DNA of 64,000 bases from Pseudomonas sp. 5P_3.1_Bac2 (GTDB lineage Bacteria; Pseudomonadota; Gammaproteobacteria; Pseudomonadales; Pseudomonadaceae). The DNA is taken from NCBI RefSeq assembly GCF_025465995.1, contig NZ_JANLNY010000004.1, positions 248,001-312,000 of the forward strand, in the 5' to 3' direction. The notes beneath the pieces are model-generated. The model did not search any database. It was given only the letters and a program-made list of their open reading frames with translations, and was not told where the DNA came from. Position numbers and translations under genes: made by a program. Position 1 is the stretch's first letter. Every line of letters begins with the position of its first letter. Of the stretch, positions 27,331 through 37,261 are shown in pieces.

Positions 27331-28542
27331 ATGAGCATTGAATGGGATGCTGGGCGTCTAGACAGCGACCTCGAAGGCGTAGGCTTCGATACCCTGGCCG
27401 TACGTGCCGGCCAACAGCGCAGCCCTGAGGGTGAGCACAGCGAAGCTATCTTTCCGACCTCCAGTTATGTATTCCGCACGGCGGCCGATGCCGCCGCGCG
27501 TTTTGCCGGTGATGTGCCGGGTAACGTTTACTCGCGTTACACCAACCCCACCGTGCGTAACTTTGAAGAGCGTATCGCCGCCCTTGAGGGCGCCGAACAA
27601 GCGGTCGCCACTTCTTCCGGTATGGCCGCCATCATGGCCTTGGTCATGAGCCAGTGCAGCGCCGGCGATCACGTGCTGGTGTCGCGCAGCGTGTTTGGCT
27701 CGACCATCAGCCTGTTTGAAAAGTACTTCAAGCGCTTTGGCGTGGCGGTGGACTACGTGCCGCTGGCCGACTTGAACGGCTGGGCCGAGGCCTTCAAGCC
27801 CAACACTAAGCTGCTGTTTGTCGAGTCGCCTTCTAACCCCTTGGCGGAGTTGGTCGACATCGCTGCGCTGAGCGAAATCGCCCACAGCAAGGGCGCTTTG
27901 TTGGCGGTGGATAACTGCTTCTGCACCCCGGCGCTGCAACAGCCGCTGAAACTGGGGGCTGATGTGGTGATCCACTCCGCGACCAAATATATCGACGGTC
28001 AGGGCCGTACCCTGGGCGGCGTAGTGGCGGGTCGCGCTGAGTTGATGAAAGAAGTGGTGGGCTTCGTGCGCACTGCTGGTCCAACCCTGAGCCCGTTCAA
28101 CGCCTGGATCTTCCTCAAAGGTTTGGAAACCCTGCGTATCCGCATGCAGGCCCATTGCAGCAGCGCTATGCAACTGGCGCAGTGGCTGGAGCAACAACCT
28201 GGCATTGAGCGGGTGTACTACGCCGGTCTGCCCAGCCATGCGCAGCACGAGTTGGCTAAGCGGCAGCAGAGCGGTTTTGGTGCGGTGGTCAGCTTCGAGG
28301 TTAAGGGTGGTAAAGAGGCCGCCTGGCGCTTTATCGACGCCACCCGGGTGATCTCCATCACCACTAACCTGGGTGACACCAAGACCACCATCGCCCATCC
28401 GGCGACCACCTCCCACGGGCGTTTGTCCGAGGCCGAGCGGGCCAATGCCGGTATCGGCGACAACCTGATCCGCGTTGCCGTGGGTTTGGAAGATGTCGCT
28501 GATTTGCAAGCTGACCTGGCCCGTGGCTTGGCGGCGCTGTAA
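27331..28542 (+). CDS. metZ: O-succinylhomoserine sulfhydrylase
   Basis: A 403-residue PLP enzyme of the Cys/Met metabolism family that makes homocysteine from O-succinylhomoserine and sulfide. The cofactor lysine is Lys219 in HSATKYIDGQGRTLGG. Family motifs SRYTNPTV and TSSGMAAIMA are intact. The sequence and the purF-metZ order match MetZ of Pseudomonas rather than MetB or MetC. The ATG at 27331 is preferred over the TTG two codons earlier. A strong terminator follows. Confidence 0.96.
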   Translation: MSIEWDAGRLDSDLEGVGFDTLAVRAGQQRSPEGEHSEAIFPTSSYVFRTAADAAARFAGDVPGNVYSRYTNPTVRNFEERIAALEGAEQAVATSSGMAAIMALVMSQCSAGDHVLVSRSVFGSTISLFEKYFKRFGVAVDYVPLADLNGWAEAFKPNTKLLFVESPSNPLAELVDIAALSEIAHSKGALLAVDNCFCTPALQQPLKLGADVVIHSATKYIDGQGRTLGGVVAGRAELMKEVVGFVRTAGPTLSPFNAWIFLKGLETLRIRMQAHCSSAMQLAQWLEQQPGIERVYYAGLPSHAQHELAKRQQSGFGAVVSFEVKGGKEAAWRFIDATRVISITTNLGDTKTTIAHPATTSHGRLSEAERANAGIGDNLIRVAVGLEDVADLQADLARGLAAL

Positions 28543-28563
28543 GGCTTAGATCGCGCGTTAGAT

Positions 28564-28594
28564 AAAAAAGCCCCGGCATTGCCGGGGCTTTTTT
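28564..28594. terminator. Bidirectional terminator between metZ and xcpQ
   Basis: A 14-bp stem, AAAAAAGCCCCGGC (28564-28577) with its complement at 28581-28594 and loop ATT, carries A- and T-runs on both sides. It can serve both convergent transcripts. Confidence 0.95.
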
Positions 28595-28613
28595 ATGGCT
28601 GAGGGATTCATCC

Positions 28614-30560
28614 TCAGCGCAGATCAATGGCGCCGCGGTCGCCGTGATCGAACAGCTGTTTAGCTTCACGCGGCAGAATGCTGGGCTGGTCGTCATCGCC
28701 GATCACCCGGATATCACTGTATTTACGCCCGGACAGCGCCTCCATGCCTGCCGCGTCTTGGATCACGGAAGGGCGCAGGAAGACCATCAGATTACGTTTG
28801 ACGTGGGTGTCTTTGGTTGAGCGGAACAGCGCGCCGAGCCAGGGGATATCACCCAGCAGCGGGACCTTGGAGTCGGTCTTGGTCACGTCATCCTGAATCA
28901 AGCCGCCGAGCACAATCACCTGGCCGTTTTCGGCAAGGATGGTGCTTTTGATGGAGCGCTTGTTGGTGATCAGATCCGATGGAGTGATGCCCTGAGTTGT
29001 TGGCGCGATGGAGGAGATTTCCTGCTCAATTTCCAGGCGCAGCGAGGCGCCTTCGTTGATATGGGGCGTGACCTTCAAGGTCACGCCGATATCTTTACGT
29101 TCAATGGTCGTGAAGGGGTTGTCGGCGCCTGAGCCGCTGGTGGTGAACGAGCCGGTTTGGAAGGGCACGTTCTGCCCGACTAGGATTTCCGCTTTTTGGT
29201 TATCCAGAGTCAGCAAACTGGGCGTCGACAGCAGGTTGCTTTGGCTGTTGGCCGACAGGGCGGTGATGAGCATGCCGAAGCTGTCGGTACCGACGCCGAC
29301 GATGGCGCCGTCCGGCAGATTACTCAGCATATTGTTCGAGCCAGTGCCCGTGGTGCTGTTTTTACCGTCCTGAATGGCCTGCAGCACGCTGCCCACCGAC
29401 AGCCCGGTGCCGCCAAAGTTGGTGCCGCCCAAGCCGCCACGGCGGGCGTCGATGGCCCACTGCACGCCCACTGCATCGCTGATATCGCCGGAAACCTCAA
29501 CAATCGCCGCTTCCACCATCACCTGGGCGCGTGGCACATCGAGCTGGCGCACGATGTCTTCAAGGGTCGCCACCACATCTGGTTCAGCCAGCAGGACCAA
29601 GGCGTTCAAGCTTTCGTCGGCACGAATCAGAATATTCTGCGGCTTGCCCGTGCCACCTTCGGCCCCGGCCTCGGGTTTGAGTTTTTCTGACAGATCGCCA
29701 AGGGTCTCGGCGAGGCTTTTTGCATCGCTATAACGCAGGCGAATCACTCGGGTGTTGGCCGAGCGGCTGGTGGGGGTGTCCAGCGACTGGGCCAGACTGA
29801 TGAGCTTACTGCGCGCCGCTGGTGGGCCGATGATGATCAGACGGTTGCTGCGCCCGTCGGCAATCACTTGGGTACCGGAGGCGCCTTTGGCCTGGCCACG
29901 GTCGACGGCATTACGCAGCACTTCGGCGGTGTCCATCACCCAGGCGTATTGCAGATTGAGCACGCTGTAATCGTGCTGACCTTTCTGATCAAGCTGCTTG
30001 AGCAGGGTTTCGATGCGTTGGATATTGGCGCTGCGGTCACTGATGATGATCGCGTTGGCACTGCTGATTGCCGCCAGATGACCGTATTGCGGTACCAGCG
30101 GTCGTAGCAGGGGGATCAGCTCACTGGCCGAGCCGTGTTGCACCTGGATCAAGCGGGTTTCCAGTTGATCCGAGGCCGGGCGGCCGGAGTTGGCTTCGGT
30201 TTTGGCTTCAGCGTTGGGCACAATGCGCGCCTGATCGCCTTGAGTCAGCACGCTGTAACCATGGGTCGCCATCACCGAGAGGAACAGCTGATAAACCTCA
30301 CTGAGCCCCAGTGGGCTGCTCGATACCACGCTGACCTGACCTTTGACTCGGGGATCAACGATAAAGGTCTGGCCGCTGATCTGCGCCACCTGATCAATAA
30401 ATTCGCGAATGTCCGCGCCTTTCAGGTTGATTGTCCAGGTCTCTTGCTGCGTTGTGGCGCTAGCCGGATTGGCGGTGACGGCCGCATGCACGGGCAGGGC
30501 AGTGCCCAGCATGGCGCTGGCCAACAGAGTCAAACTTAGGCGTGAGAGAGTCGAAGGCAT
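28614..30560 (-). CDS. xcpQ: Type II secretion secretin GspD/XcpQ
   Basis: A 648-residue outer-membrane secretin, the gated pore of the type II system. A signal peptide (about 1-26) is followed by the periplasmic N0 domain (INLKGADIREFIDQVAQISG), N1-N3 repeats (about 120-330) and the C-terminal secretin barrel with VPFQTGSFTTSG and the conserved VPLLGDIPWLGALFRS. The short S-domain C-terminus is usual. It is co-transcribed with xcpP, whose stop lies 3 bases upstream. Confidence 0.97.
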   Translation of the reverse strand: MPSTLSRLSLTLLASAMLGTALPVHAAVTANPASATTQQETWTINLKGADIREFIDQVAQISGQTFIVDPRVKGQVSVVSSSPLGLSEVYQLFLSVMATHGYSVLTQGDQARIVPNAEAKTEANSGRPASDQLETRLIQVQHGSASELIPLLRPLVPQYGHLAAISSANAIIISDRSANIQRIETLLKQLDQKGQHDYSVLNLQYAWVMDTAEVLRNAVDRGQAKGASGTQVIADGRSNRLIIIGPPAARSKLISLAQSLDTPTSRSANTRVIRLRYSDAKSLAETLGDLSEKLKPEAGAEGGTGKPQNILIRADESLNALVLLAEPDVVATLEDIVRQLDVPRAQVMVEAAIVEVSGDISDAVGVQWAIDARRGGLGGTNFGGTGLSVGSVLQAIQDGKNSTTGTGSNNMLSNLPDGAIVGVGTDSFGMLITALSANSQSNLLSTPSLLTLDNQKAEILVGQNVPFQTGSFTTSGSGADNPFTTIERKDIGVTLKVTPHINEGASLRLEIEQEISSIAPTTQGITPSDLITNKRSIKSTILAENGQVIVLGGLIQDDVTKTDSKVPLLGDIPWLGALFRSTKDTHVKRNLMVFLRPSVIQDAAGMEALSGRKYSDIRVIGDDDQPSILPREAKQLFDHGDRGAIDLR

Positions 30561-30563
30561 TGC

Positions 30564-31232
30564 TCAATGATCTTCCGTGAGAGGTTCAGTGGGAGCGTTC
30601 GCCGGCTCTTCGGCGTTCGGCGCGGGCTCGCTGTCGGTACTGGGGATTTGTTGGCGCAGAGCATCCATGCGCTCGCGCAATTGAGTCAGGTTGTCGTCCA
30701 GAGCGTCGGCCGGCTCCAGACTTTCTTCAGTGCTCAGCTCCTGGGCTGGGCTCGCGCCGGCGCTGGAGCGACTGACGGGGAAGTACAGGCTTTCGCGGCG
30801 GCCGTTGCGCAACAGCTCGATATGATCGGCCGTCACCGCATGCAGTTGTACCCCAGAACTGATTTCTGCGTCGATGCTGTAGCGTTGGGCGTTCTTGCCG
30901 GCGCTGCTGATGATCGCGCTGGAACGTTTGGGGTCGGCATGCACAAAACTGCCGAGTAGGGTCAGACGTAATTGTGTATTGGGCGCTGGGCCGTCGCTGT
31001 TGACACTGCTGGTGCCAAATAACTGGGCCAGTTGATTGGGGTCGATAGGGTTCGGCTGGGCGCTGAGTTCGCTTGGCTCGCTCGTCACCGGGGCGCGCAA
31101 TAAACGCAGCCATTCGGCACTTTGCCAAGCCAAACTAATGCCCATAGCAATGACTACCACGCCGCCCACTAAGGTGGTGGCATGCTGGTGTAGCACGCGT
31201 GAAAAGGCCTGAAAACGCAAAAGGTTAGTCAC
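30564..31232 (-). CDS. xcpP: Type II secretion inner-membrane linker GspC/XcpP
   Basis: A 222-residue protein linking the secretin to the inner-membrane platform. It has a short cytoplasmic tail, one membrane helix (about 19-37) and a periplasmic homology region (about 80-165) that contacts the secretin N0 domain. The C-terminus has a coiled coil (ALDDNLTQLRERMDALRQQI) and a Glu/Pro/Ala tail, not the PDZ domain of many GspC proteins. That arrangement is the one described for XcpP of P. aeruginosa. It diverges from xcpR. Confidence 0.93.
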   Translation of the reverse strand: MTNLLRFQAFSRVLHQHATTLVGGVVVIAMGISLAWQSAEWLRLLRAPVTSEPSELSAQPNPIDPNQLAQLFGTSSVNSDGPAPNTQLRLTLLGSFVHADPKRSSAIISSAGKNAQRYSIDAEISSGVQLHAVTADHIELLRNGRRESLYFPVSRSSAGASPAQELSTEESLEPADALDDNLTQLRERMDALRQQIPSTDSEPAPNAEEPANAPTEPLTEDH

Positions 31233-31466
31233 TCCATAACTTATTATTATCTATATGCTGCGCGAGCCGATCATATCGCCTCTTGCTGAATTTGCTAGCC
31301 CTAACGTGGGATAGTGTGTCAGTCGGCGCAATGTGCTAAAGATAGCGCCCGGCAAGTGCCACTTTGTCACCTAATTATAATAATTCACCCCAATTATCCG
31401 GAGTTTGCCCTGCGCGTGAGACTTGCGTAATGGTCCTCCTGATAAATGTGTCAAAGGCTTTTAAGG
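31233..31466. promoter_or_regulatory. Divergent xcpP / xcpR control region
   Basis: This 234-base AT-rich gap must carry both xcp promoters. It includes the perfect palindrome AATTAT-A-ATAATT at 31373-31385, close to a second AATTAT at 31394-31399. I see no clear 20-bp lux-box dyad and no sigma-54 -24/-12 pair. The P. aeruginosa xcp genes respond to quorum sensing, but that cannot be read here. Confidence 0.5.
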
Positions 31467-32954
31467 ATGAATGCGCTGTTAAATGATCTGCCGCCCAAAC
31501 GTTTACCGTTTAGCTTTGCTAAACGCCATGGGGTGGTATTAGTGTGCCAGGAGGGCATCACCAGTATCGCCTATCGACCCGGCGTCGACTTGGTGATATT
31601 GGCCGAGGTGCAGCGCTTTAGTGGCTCGCAACTGACCTTGCAGGCCTTCAATCAAAGTGAATTTGATCTGCTGTTGGCGGCAGCCTATCAGCATGATTCG
31701 GCCTCCATGCAACTGGCCGAAGATATCGGCGGCAGCCTTGATCTGGCGGCGCTGGCCGAGCAGGTCCCGGAAACCGAAGACCTGCTTGAGCAGGAAGACG
31801 ACGCGCCGATTATCCGCCTGATCAACGCCATTCTCGGCGAAGCGATCAAGGAAAACGCTTCGGATATCCACCTTGAAACCTTTGAAAAACGCCTCGTCGT
31901 GCGCTTTCGCGTGGACGGTGTGTTACGCGAAGTGTTAGAGCCGAAGCGTGAGTTAGCGGCGCTGTTGGTGTCGCGGATTAAGGTCATGGCGCGCTTGGAT
32001 ATTGCCGAAAAACGCGTGCCGCAAGACGGGCGTATCTCCCTTAAGGTCGGTGGCCGCGAGGTGGACGTGCGTGTCTCCACCTTGCCCTCGGCCAACGGCG
32101 AGCGGGTGGTGCTGCGTTTGCTCGATAAGCAAGCGGGGCGGCTTAACCTGCAACATCTGGGCATGAGTGCGCGCGACCGCGATCTGATGGAAGCCACGGT
32201 GCGTAAACCCCACGGCATCCTCTTGGTCACCGGGCCCACTGGTTCGGGGAAAACCACCACGCTGTACGCCAGCTTGAGCAGCCTTAACGACCGCACGCGT
32301 AACATTCTTACCGTCGAAGACCCGATTGAATATCACCTTGAAGGCATTGGCCAAACCCAGGTCAATAGCAAGGTGGATATGACTTTTGCCCGTGGTTTGC
32401 GCGCCATCCTGCGACAAGACCCGGACGTGGTGATGGTGGGCGAGATTCGCGATAAAGAAACCGCCGAAATCGCCGTGCAAGCCTCGCTGACCGGGCACTT
32501 GGTGCTGTCGACCCTGCACACCAACAGCGCTATTGGCGCCATCACCCGCCTGGTCGATATGGGTATCGAGCCGTTTTTGCTGTCGTCATCTTTGCTTGGG
32601 GTTTTGGCCCAGCGCTTGGTGCGCGTGCTCTGTGCGCAGTGTAAAGAGCCGTATCAGGCTGATGAGGCCGAGTGCACCTTGCTCGGTGTCAGCGCGGCTA
32701 ATCCGCCGACCCTCTACCACGCCCGTGGCTGTGCTCAGTGTCATCAGCAGGGCTATCGCGGGCGCACCGGTATCTATGAGTTGGTGGTGTTCGATGATCA
32801 ATTGCGCAGCCTGATCCATAACGCGGCCGCTGAGCAGGACATGACTCGCCATGCCCGCACGTTGGGCCCGAGTATCCGCGACGATGGCCGGCGTAAGGTG
32901 CTTGAGGGCGCCACCACGGTGGAAGAAGTATTGCGCGTGACGCGGGAGGAGTAG
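31467..32954 (+). CDS. xcpR: Type II secretion ATPase GspE/XcpR
   Basis: A 495-residue cytoplasmic hexameric ATPase that powers pseudopilus assembly. The N-terminal domain ([13 protein letters not shown]) docks on GspL. Walker A is GPTGSGKT (256-263). Asp and His boxes ([27 protein letters not shown]) and Walker B ([12 protein letters not shown]) are intact. The zinc-binding CxxC pairs are Cys389/Cys392 and Cys422/Cys425. The ATG at 31467 has AAAGG nine bases upstream; an ATG at 31446 has no site. Confidence 0.97.
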   Translation: MNALLNDLPPKRLPFSFAKRHGVVLVCQEGITSIAYRPGVDLVILAEVQRFSGSQLTLQAFNQSEFDLLLAAAYQHDSASMQLAEDIGGSLDLAALAEQVPETEDLLEQEDDAPIIRLINAILGEAIKENASDIHLETFEKRLVVRFRVDGVLREVLEPKRELAALLVSRIKVMARLDIAEKRVPQDGRISLKVGGREVDVRVSTLPSANGERVVLRLLDKQAGRLNLQHLGMSARDRDLMEATVRKPHGILLVTGPTGSGKTTTLYASLSSLNDRTRNILTVEDPIEYHLEGIGQTQVNSKVDMTFARGLRAILRQDPDVVMVGEIRDKETAEIAVQASLTGHLVLSTLHTNSAIGAITRLVDMGIEPFLLSSSLLGVLAQRLVRVLCAQCKEPYQADEAECTLLGVSAANPPTLYHARGCAQCHQQGYRGRTGIYELVVFDDQLRSLIHNAAAEQDMTRHARTLGPSIRDDGRRKVLEGATTVEEVLRVTREE

Positions 32955-34169
32955 GTGGCCGCATTCGAATACCTCGCCCTCGATAATAAGGGCCGTCAGC
33001 AAAAAGGTGTGCTGGAGGCCGATAGCGCGCGCCAGGTGCGACAGCTGTTGCGTGAGCGGCAGATGGCGCCCCTGGAGGTCAAACCCAGCCGTGCGCGGGA
33101 GAATCCAAGCGGCGGCCATTTAAGCTTTAACCGCGGTATTTCCGCCCGTGATTTGGCTCTGCTGACCCGCCAGCTCGCGACCCTGGTGCAAGCGGCGCTG
33201 CCTATTGAAGAAGCCTTACGTGCCGCCGCTGCCCAAGCCGGTTCGCCACGGGTGCAGAGCATGTTGCTGGCCGTACGTGCGCGGGTGCTGGAAGGTCATG
33301 ACCTGGCCGGCAGCCTGAAAGAATTTCCCTCTGCCTTTCCTGATCTGTATCGCGCCACGGTGGCGGCCGGTGAGCACGCCGGGCACTTGGGGCCTGTGCT
33401 GGAGCAACTGGCGGACTACACCGAGCAACGTCAGCAGTCGCGGCAGAAAATCCAATTGGCGCTGCTTTATCCGCTGATTCTGATGGCGACCTCACTGTTG
33501 ATCGTTGGCTTCCTGCTTGGGTATGTGGTGCCTGATGTGGTCAAGGTGTTTATCGATTCGGGGCAAACCCTGCCGGCCTTAACCCGCGGATTGATCGCCT
33601 TGAGTGACTGGGTAAAAGGATGGGGGTGGCTGGCGCTGATTGTGATCGCCGGCGGGGTCTTTGGCCTGCGTTGGGCGCTGCGTGATGAGGCGTTTAAAAC
33701 CCGCTGGCACGCTTTGTTATTGCGTGGCCCGTTGATCGGCCGACTGATTCGCGCCACCGACTGTGCGCGGTTTGCTTCCACCTTGGCGATTCTGACCCGC
33801 AGTGGCGTGCCGCTGGTGGAGGCGCTGGCGATTGCCGCACAGGTGATCGCTAACCGGGTGATCCGCGCCGATGTGTTGGTGGCCGCGCAAAAGGTCCGCG
33901 AGGGCGGCAGCCTAACCCGGGCGCTGGAGGCTTGCGGGCAGTTTCCGCCGATGATGCTGCACATGATTGCCAGCGGTGAACGCTCCGGTGAGCTGGATCA
34001 AATGCTGGCGCGTACCGCGCGCAATCAGGAAAACGATTTAAGTGCCCAAGTGGCCATGATGGTGGGGCTGTTCGAGCCCTTTATGTTGGTGTTTATGGGC
34101 GCAGTGGTGCTGGTGATTGTGCTGGCCATTCTGTTGCCGATTCTGTCTCTTAATCAGTTGGTGGGATAA
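32955..34169 (+). CDS. xcpS: Type II secretion inner-membrane platform protein GspF/XcpS
   Basis: A 404-residue polytopic platform protein. Two repeated T2SSF cytoplasmic domains (about 70-190 and 270-395) and three membrane helices (near 170-190, 215-240 and 375-400) match the family. The start is GTG directly after the xcpR stop, with GGAGGAG upstream. Confidence 0.96.
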   Translation: MAAFEYLALDNKGRQQKGVLEADSARQVRQLLRERQMAPLEVKPSRARENPSGGHLSFNRGISARDLALLTRQLATLVQAALPIEEALRAAAAQAGSPRVQSMLLAVRARVLEGHDLAGSLKEFPSAFPDLYRATVAAGEHAGHLGPVLEQLADYTEQRQQSRQKIQLALLYPLILMATSLLIVGFLLGYVVPDVVKVFIDSGQTLPALTRGLIALSDWVKGWGWLALIVIAGGVFGLRWALRDEAFKTRWHALLLRGPLIGRLIRATDCARFASTLAILTRSGVPLVEALAIAAQVIANRVIRADVLVAAQKVREGGSLTRALEACGQFPPMMLHMIASGERSGELDQMLARTARNQENDLSAQVAMMVGLFEPFMLVFMGAVVLVIVLAILLPILSLNQLVG

Positions 34170-34598
34170 ATGATGAGGAATAAACAAGGCGGTTTTACCC
34201 TGATCGAAATCATGGTGGTGGTGGTCATTCTCGGCATTCTCGCGGCGCTGGTAGTGCCGCAGGTGATGAGTCGACCGGATCAGGCCAAGATCACCGCAGC
34301 GCAAAACGACATTCGCGCCATCGGCGCGGCGCTGGATATGTACAAGCTCGACAACCACAGCTATCCCAGCACTCAGCAGGGCCTGGAGGCCTTGGTGAAG
34401 AAACCTTCGGGCAACCCGCAGGCGAAAAACTGGAACCGTGACGGCTACCTCAAACGTCTGCCGATTGATCCATGGGGCAACCCGTATCACTACCTGGCTC
34501 CGGGCAGCAAAGGCGCCTTTGACCTGTACTCCTTCGGTCCCGATGGCAAAGAAGGTGGCAGCGACAAAGATGCCGACATCGGTAACTGGGACCTGTAA
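34170..34598 (+). CDS. xcpT: Major pseudopilin GspG/XcpT
   Basis: A 142-residue main subunit of the type II pseudopilus. The prepilin site is KQGG|FTLIE, with Glu at +5 of the mature protein and a long hydrophobic helix after it. The C-terminal globular part has the calcium-site region GSDKDADIGNWD. The gene begins right at the xcpS stop. ATG 34170 and ATG 34173 are both possible. Processing needs a prepilin peptidase, which is not in the window. Confidence 0.97.
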   Translation: MMRNKQGGFTLIEIMVVVVILGILAALVVPQVMSRPDQAKITAAQNDIRAIGAALDMYKLDNHSYPSTQQGLEALVKKPSGNPQAKNWNRDGYLKRLPIDPWGNPYHYLAPGSKGAFDLYSFGPDGKEGGSDKDADIGNWDL

Positions 34599-34603
34599 CC
34601 GCG

Positions 34604-35212
34604 ATGCGCCAGCGCCTTAGCCAGGCTCAGGGCTTTACCCTGATTGAGCTGTTGGTGGTGCTGGTGATTCTCGGCTGCCTGATCGGTTTGACCGTGTTCA
34701 GTGTCGGCATCGCAGGTCCAGGCCGCGAGCTGCAAAACGAAGCGGAGCGCTTGGCCAGCTTGATCGGGGTGCTGGCCGAAGAGGCGGTGTTGGATAACCG
34801 CGAATATGGCCTGCAATTTACCCCCGACAGCTATCAGACACTGCGTTACGACAGCTTGAAAAAACAGTGGCAAGCCGTCGCAGGTAAACCGCACAAGCTG
34901 CCGGACTGGGCGCAAATAAAGTTTGAGCTCGAAGGCGAGGCTTTGCGGCTGGCAGATTCGTCCACAGGTAAGTCTGACGACCAGGACAATCCGGGCCTGG
35001 GCAGCAACCATGCGAGCAAGTCAGGTTCGGCCCGTAAGGCCGCCGCGAGCACCCTCACGCCTCAGCTATTACTGCTGTCCAGCGGTGAGATCAGTCCGTT
35101 TCGCTTGCAGATTGGCGAGCGCCGCGCCGACGGAGTGCAGATGCAACTGAGCAGCGACGGCTTTCAACTGCCCAAGGCGCAACTGCTCAGCAGTACTGGG
35201 CGTAAGCCATGA
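34604..35212 (+). CDS. xcpU: Minor pseudopilin GspH/XcpU
   Basis: A 202-residue type II pseudopilin. The signal is RLSQAQG|FTLIELLVVLVILG, with Glu +5 present. The globular domain follows, with a low-complexity Ser/Lys/Ala stretch near 125-150. The stop overlaps the xcpV start by 4 bases. Confidence 0.94.
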   Translation: MRQRLSQAQGFTLIELLVVLVILGCLIGLTVFSVGIAGPGRELQNEAERLASLIGVLAEEAVLDNREYGLQFTPDSYQTLRYDSLKKQWQAVAGKPHKLPDWAQIKFELEGEALRLADSSTGKSDDQDNPGLGSNHASKSGSARKAAASTLTPQLLLLSSGEISPFRLQIGERRADGVQMQLSSDGFQLPKAQLLSSTGRKP

Positions 35213-35592
35213 GACGCGAGGGCGGCTTTACCTTGCTGGAGGTGCTGGTGGCCTTGGCCATCTTTGCCTTGGTTGCGGCCAGCGTGCTCAGTGCCAGCAG
35301 TCGCAGTTTGCAAACAGCGGCACGCCTGCAAGACAAAACGTTGGCCATGTGGGTGGCCGATAACCGCTTAAGCACCCTGCAACTCTCCCTTGACCCGGTG
35401 GCCGGTGGTCGCGAGCAGGGCGAGGAACAAATGGCCGGACGGCGCTGGCAATGGCAAAGCGAAGTGACCGCCACCAGCGAGCCTGGCATGCGCCGCGTGA
35501 CCTTATGGGTGGCGCCGTACAGCAACGAGCGCGGCAATTTGAGCGAGCGGGCCGTGGTTACGCTCAGCGGCTTTATCGGTGAGATGCAATGA
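35209..35592 (+). CDS. xcpV: Minor pseudopilin GspI/XcpV
   Basis: A 127-residue minor pseudopilin that starts the tip complex with GspJ and GspK. A very short leader precedes GG|FTLLEVLVALAIFAL, with Glu +5. It overlaps both neighbours by 4 bases, so translation is coupled. Confidence 0.95.
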   Translation: MRREGGFTLLEVLVALAIFALVAASVLSASSRSLQTAARLQDKTLAMWVADNRLSTLQLSLDPVAGGREQGEEQMAGRRWQWQSEVTATSEPGMRRVTLWVAPYSNERGNLSERAVVTLSGFIGEMQ

Positions 35593-36290
35593 AGCCCTCG
35601 CGCCGTGCGGGCGGCTTTACCCTCCTCGAACTGCTGATCGCCATCGCTATCTTTGCCCTGCTGGGCTTAGCCACTTACCGCATGCTCGACAGCGTGTTGC
35701 AAACCGATAAGGCCACCCGCGCTAACGAGCAGCAAATGCGCGAGTTGGTCCGCGCCATCACTGCGTTTGAGCGCGATGTGTTGCAAGTGCAGCCGCGCCC
35801 TATACGCGATGCCTTCGGTGAGCCGCGCGCGGCCTTGCTCGCCGAAACCGGGGAGAACTCGAGCGTGGAGTTAACCCGCAACGGTTGGCGCAATCCTTTG
35901 GGGCAAGCCCGTTCGACCTTGCAGCGAGTGCGCTGGCAGCTCAGTGGCGAGCACTGGCAACGGCGTTACTGGACGGTCTTGGATCAAGCCCAAGACAGCC
36001 AACCGCAGGTGCAAGAGGCGCTGGATGGGGTACTCAGCGTGCAGCTGCGCTACCGCGATAGCAAAGGTGAGTGGCAAGACAGCTGGCCGCCGGAGGATGA
36101 CGGCCAAGGTCAAACGACCGATAAAGCCCTGGCTAAATTGCCCCAGGCGCTGGAGCTGACTCTGGAGCACCGTCGCTATGGGGAGATCCGCCGGTTACTG
36201 CAGTTGCCCGATGGCCCGCCGGATGAATTGAATCAGCAACAAGAGGACAACGATGGCGGCGAAGCCACTCCTGAGGAGCCGTCGTTATGA
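35589..36290 (+). CDS. xcpW: Minor pseudopilin GspJ/XcpW
   Basis: A 233-residue tip-complex pseudopilin. The signal is RRAGG|FTLLELLIAIAIFALLG, with Glu +5. The family motif RMLDSVLQTDKATRANEQQM follows the helix. The C-terminal 25 residues are acidic and rich in Gln, Asp and Glu. ATGA overlaps lie at both ends. Confidence 0.95.
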   Translation: MKPSRRAGGFTLLELLIAIAIFALLGLATYRMLDSVLQTDKATRANEQQMRELVRAITAFERDVLQVQPRPIRDAFGEPRAALLAETGENSSVELTRNGWRNPLGQARSTLQRVRWQLSGEHWQRRYWTVLDQAQDSQPQVQEALDGVLSVQLRYRDSKGEWQDSWPPEDDGQGQTTDKALAKLPQALELTLEHRRYGEIRRLLQLPDGPPDELNQQQEDNDGGEATPEEPSL

Positions 36291-37261
36291 GGCAGCAGCG
36301 CGGCATGGCGCTAATCACCGTGTTACTGGTGGTGGCCGTGGTCAGTGTGGTGTGTGCGGCGATTATTAGCCGCCAGCAGCTGTCGATCCGCAGCACCGCC
36401 AACCAGCTCGATGTGCGTCAGGCTTGGCATTACGCGCTGGGTGGCGAGGTTCTGGCCAAAGCCTTGTTGAGCCGCGATTTCAACCAGGGCGAGCGCAGTG
36501 CTCAGGTCGATCATTTGGGCGAGCTGTGGGCGCTGCCGCGTAAACCCTATCCCTTGGATGAAGGTGGTGAGTTGCGGGTGCAGATTATCGACCTCACCGG
36601 GCGTTTTAACCTCAATAGCCTCGCCGCGAAAACCCCGGGCGGTGGGCCGGATGACTCTACGCTGGCACAGTTTCGCCGCTTGTTGCTTGGCTTACAGATC
36701 AGCACCCCATATGCCGAGCGCCTGGCCGATTGGCTGGACGAGGATGATCAACCTACCGGCAGTTATGGTGCGGAAGACGGCCAGTACCTAGCGGCGCAAC
36801 CGCCGTATCGGGCGGCCAATCGCATCCTGTCTGATCCATCGGAGCTGCGTCTGTTGCTGGATATGCGCGCTGAGGACTATGAGCGCCTTTTGCCCTATGT
36901 CAGCGCTTTGCCGGCCGGTACCACGCTTAACGTCAACACGGCCAGCGCGCGGGTGTTGGCGAGCTTGTCGGATGGGTTGTCGCTGAGTCAGGCGCAAGAG
37001 ATAGTCGCGGCCCGTGGTGCCGAGGGCTATCGCGATGTTCAGGCCTTTCAGGTTCATCTCAATGGCTTGCAGGTGCAGGGCCAGGCATTGGCGCCCTATA
37101 GTCAGTATTTTCAGGTGATCAGTGAGGTCACCGTCGGCGAGCGCCGACAGATTTTGCGCAGTACTTTGCAGCGCAGTAATGATGGCAAGGTTTATGTACT
37201 GGCCAGGGATTTAGGGCAGGGCGCGCTGGTGCCGTTGCCGGTTGAGGAAGTCGAGCCATGA
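36287..37261 (+). CDS. xcpX: Minor pseudopilin GspK/XcpX
   Basis: A 324-residue large tip pseudopilin. The signal is RQQRG|MALITVLLVVAVVSVV. The +5 position is Thr instead of Glu, which is normal for GspK and marks the tip subunit. The large alpha-helical insert includes FNLNSLAA and a helix-hairpin-helix-like part (LNVNTASARVLASLSDGLS). It overlaps xcpW and xcpY by 4 bases each. Confidence 0.95.
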   Translation: MRQQRGMALITVLLVVAVVSVVCAAIISRQQLSIRSTANQLDVRQAWHYALGGEVLAKALLSRDFNQGERSAQVDHLGELWALPRKPYPLDEGGELRVQIIDLTGRFNLNSLAAKTPGGGPDDSTLAQFRRLLLGLQISTPYAERLADWLDEDDQPTGSYGAEDGQYLAAQPPYRAANRILSDPSELRLLLDMRAEDYERLLPYVSALPAGTTLNVNTASARVLASLSDGLSLSQAQEIVAARGAEGYRDVQAFQVHLNGLQVQGQALAPYSQYFQVISEVTVGERRQILRSTLQRSNDGKVYVLARDLGQGALVPLPVEEVEP

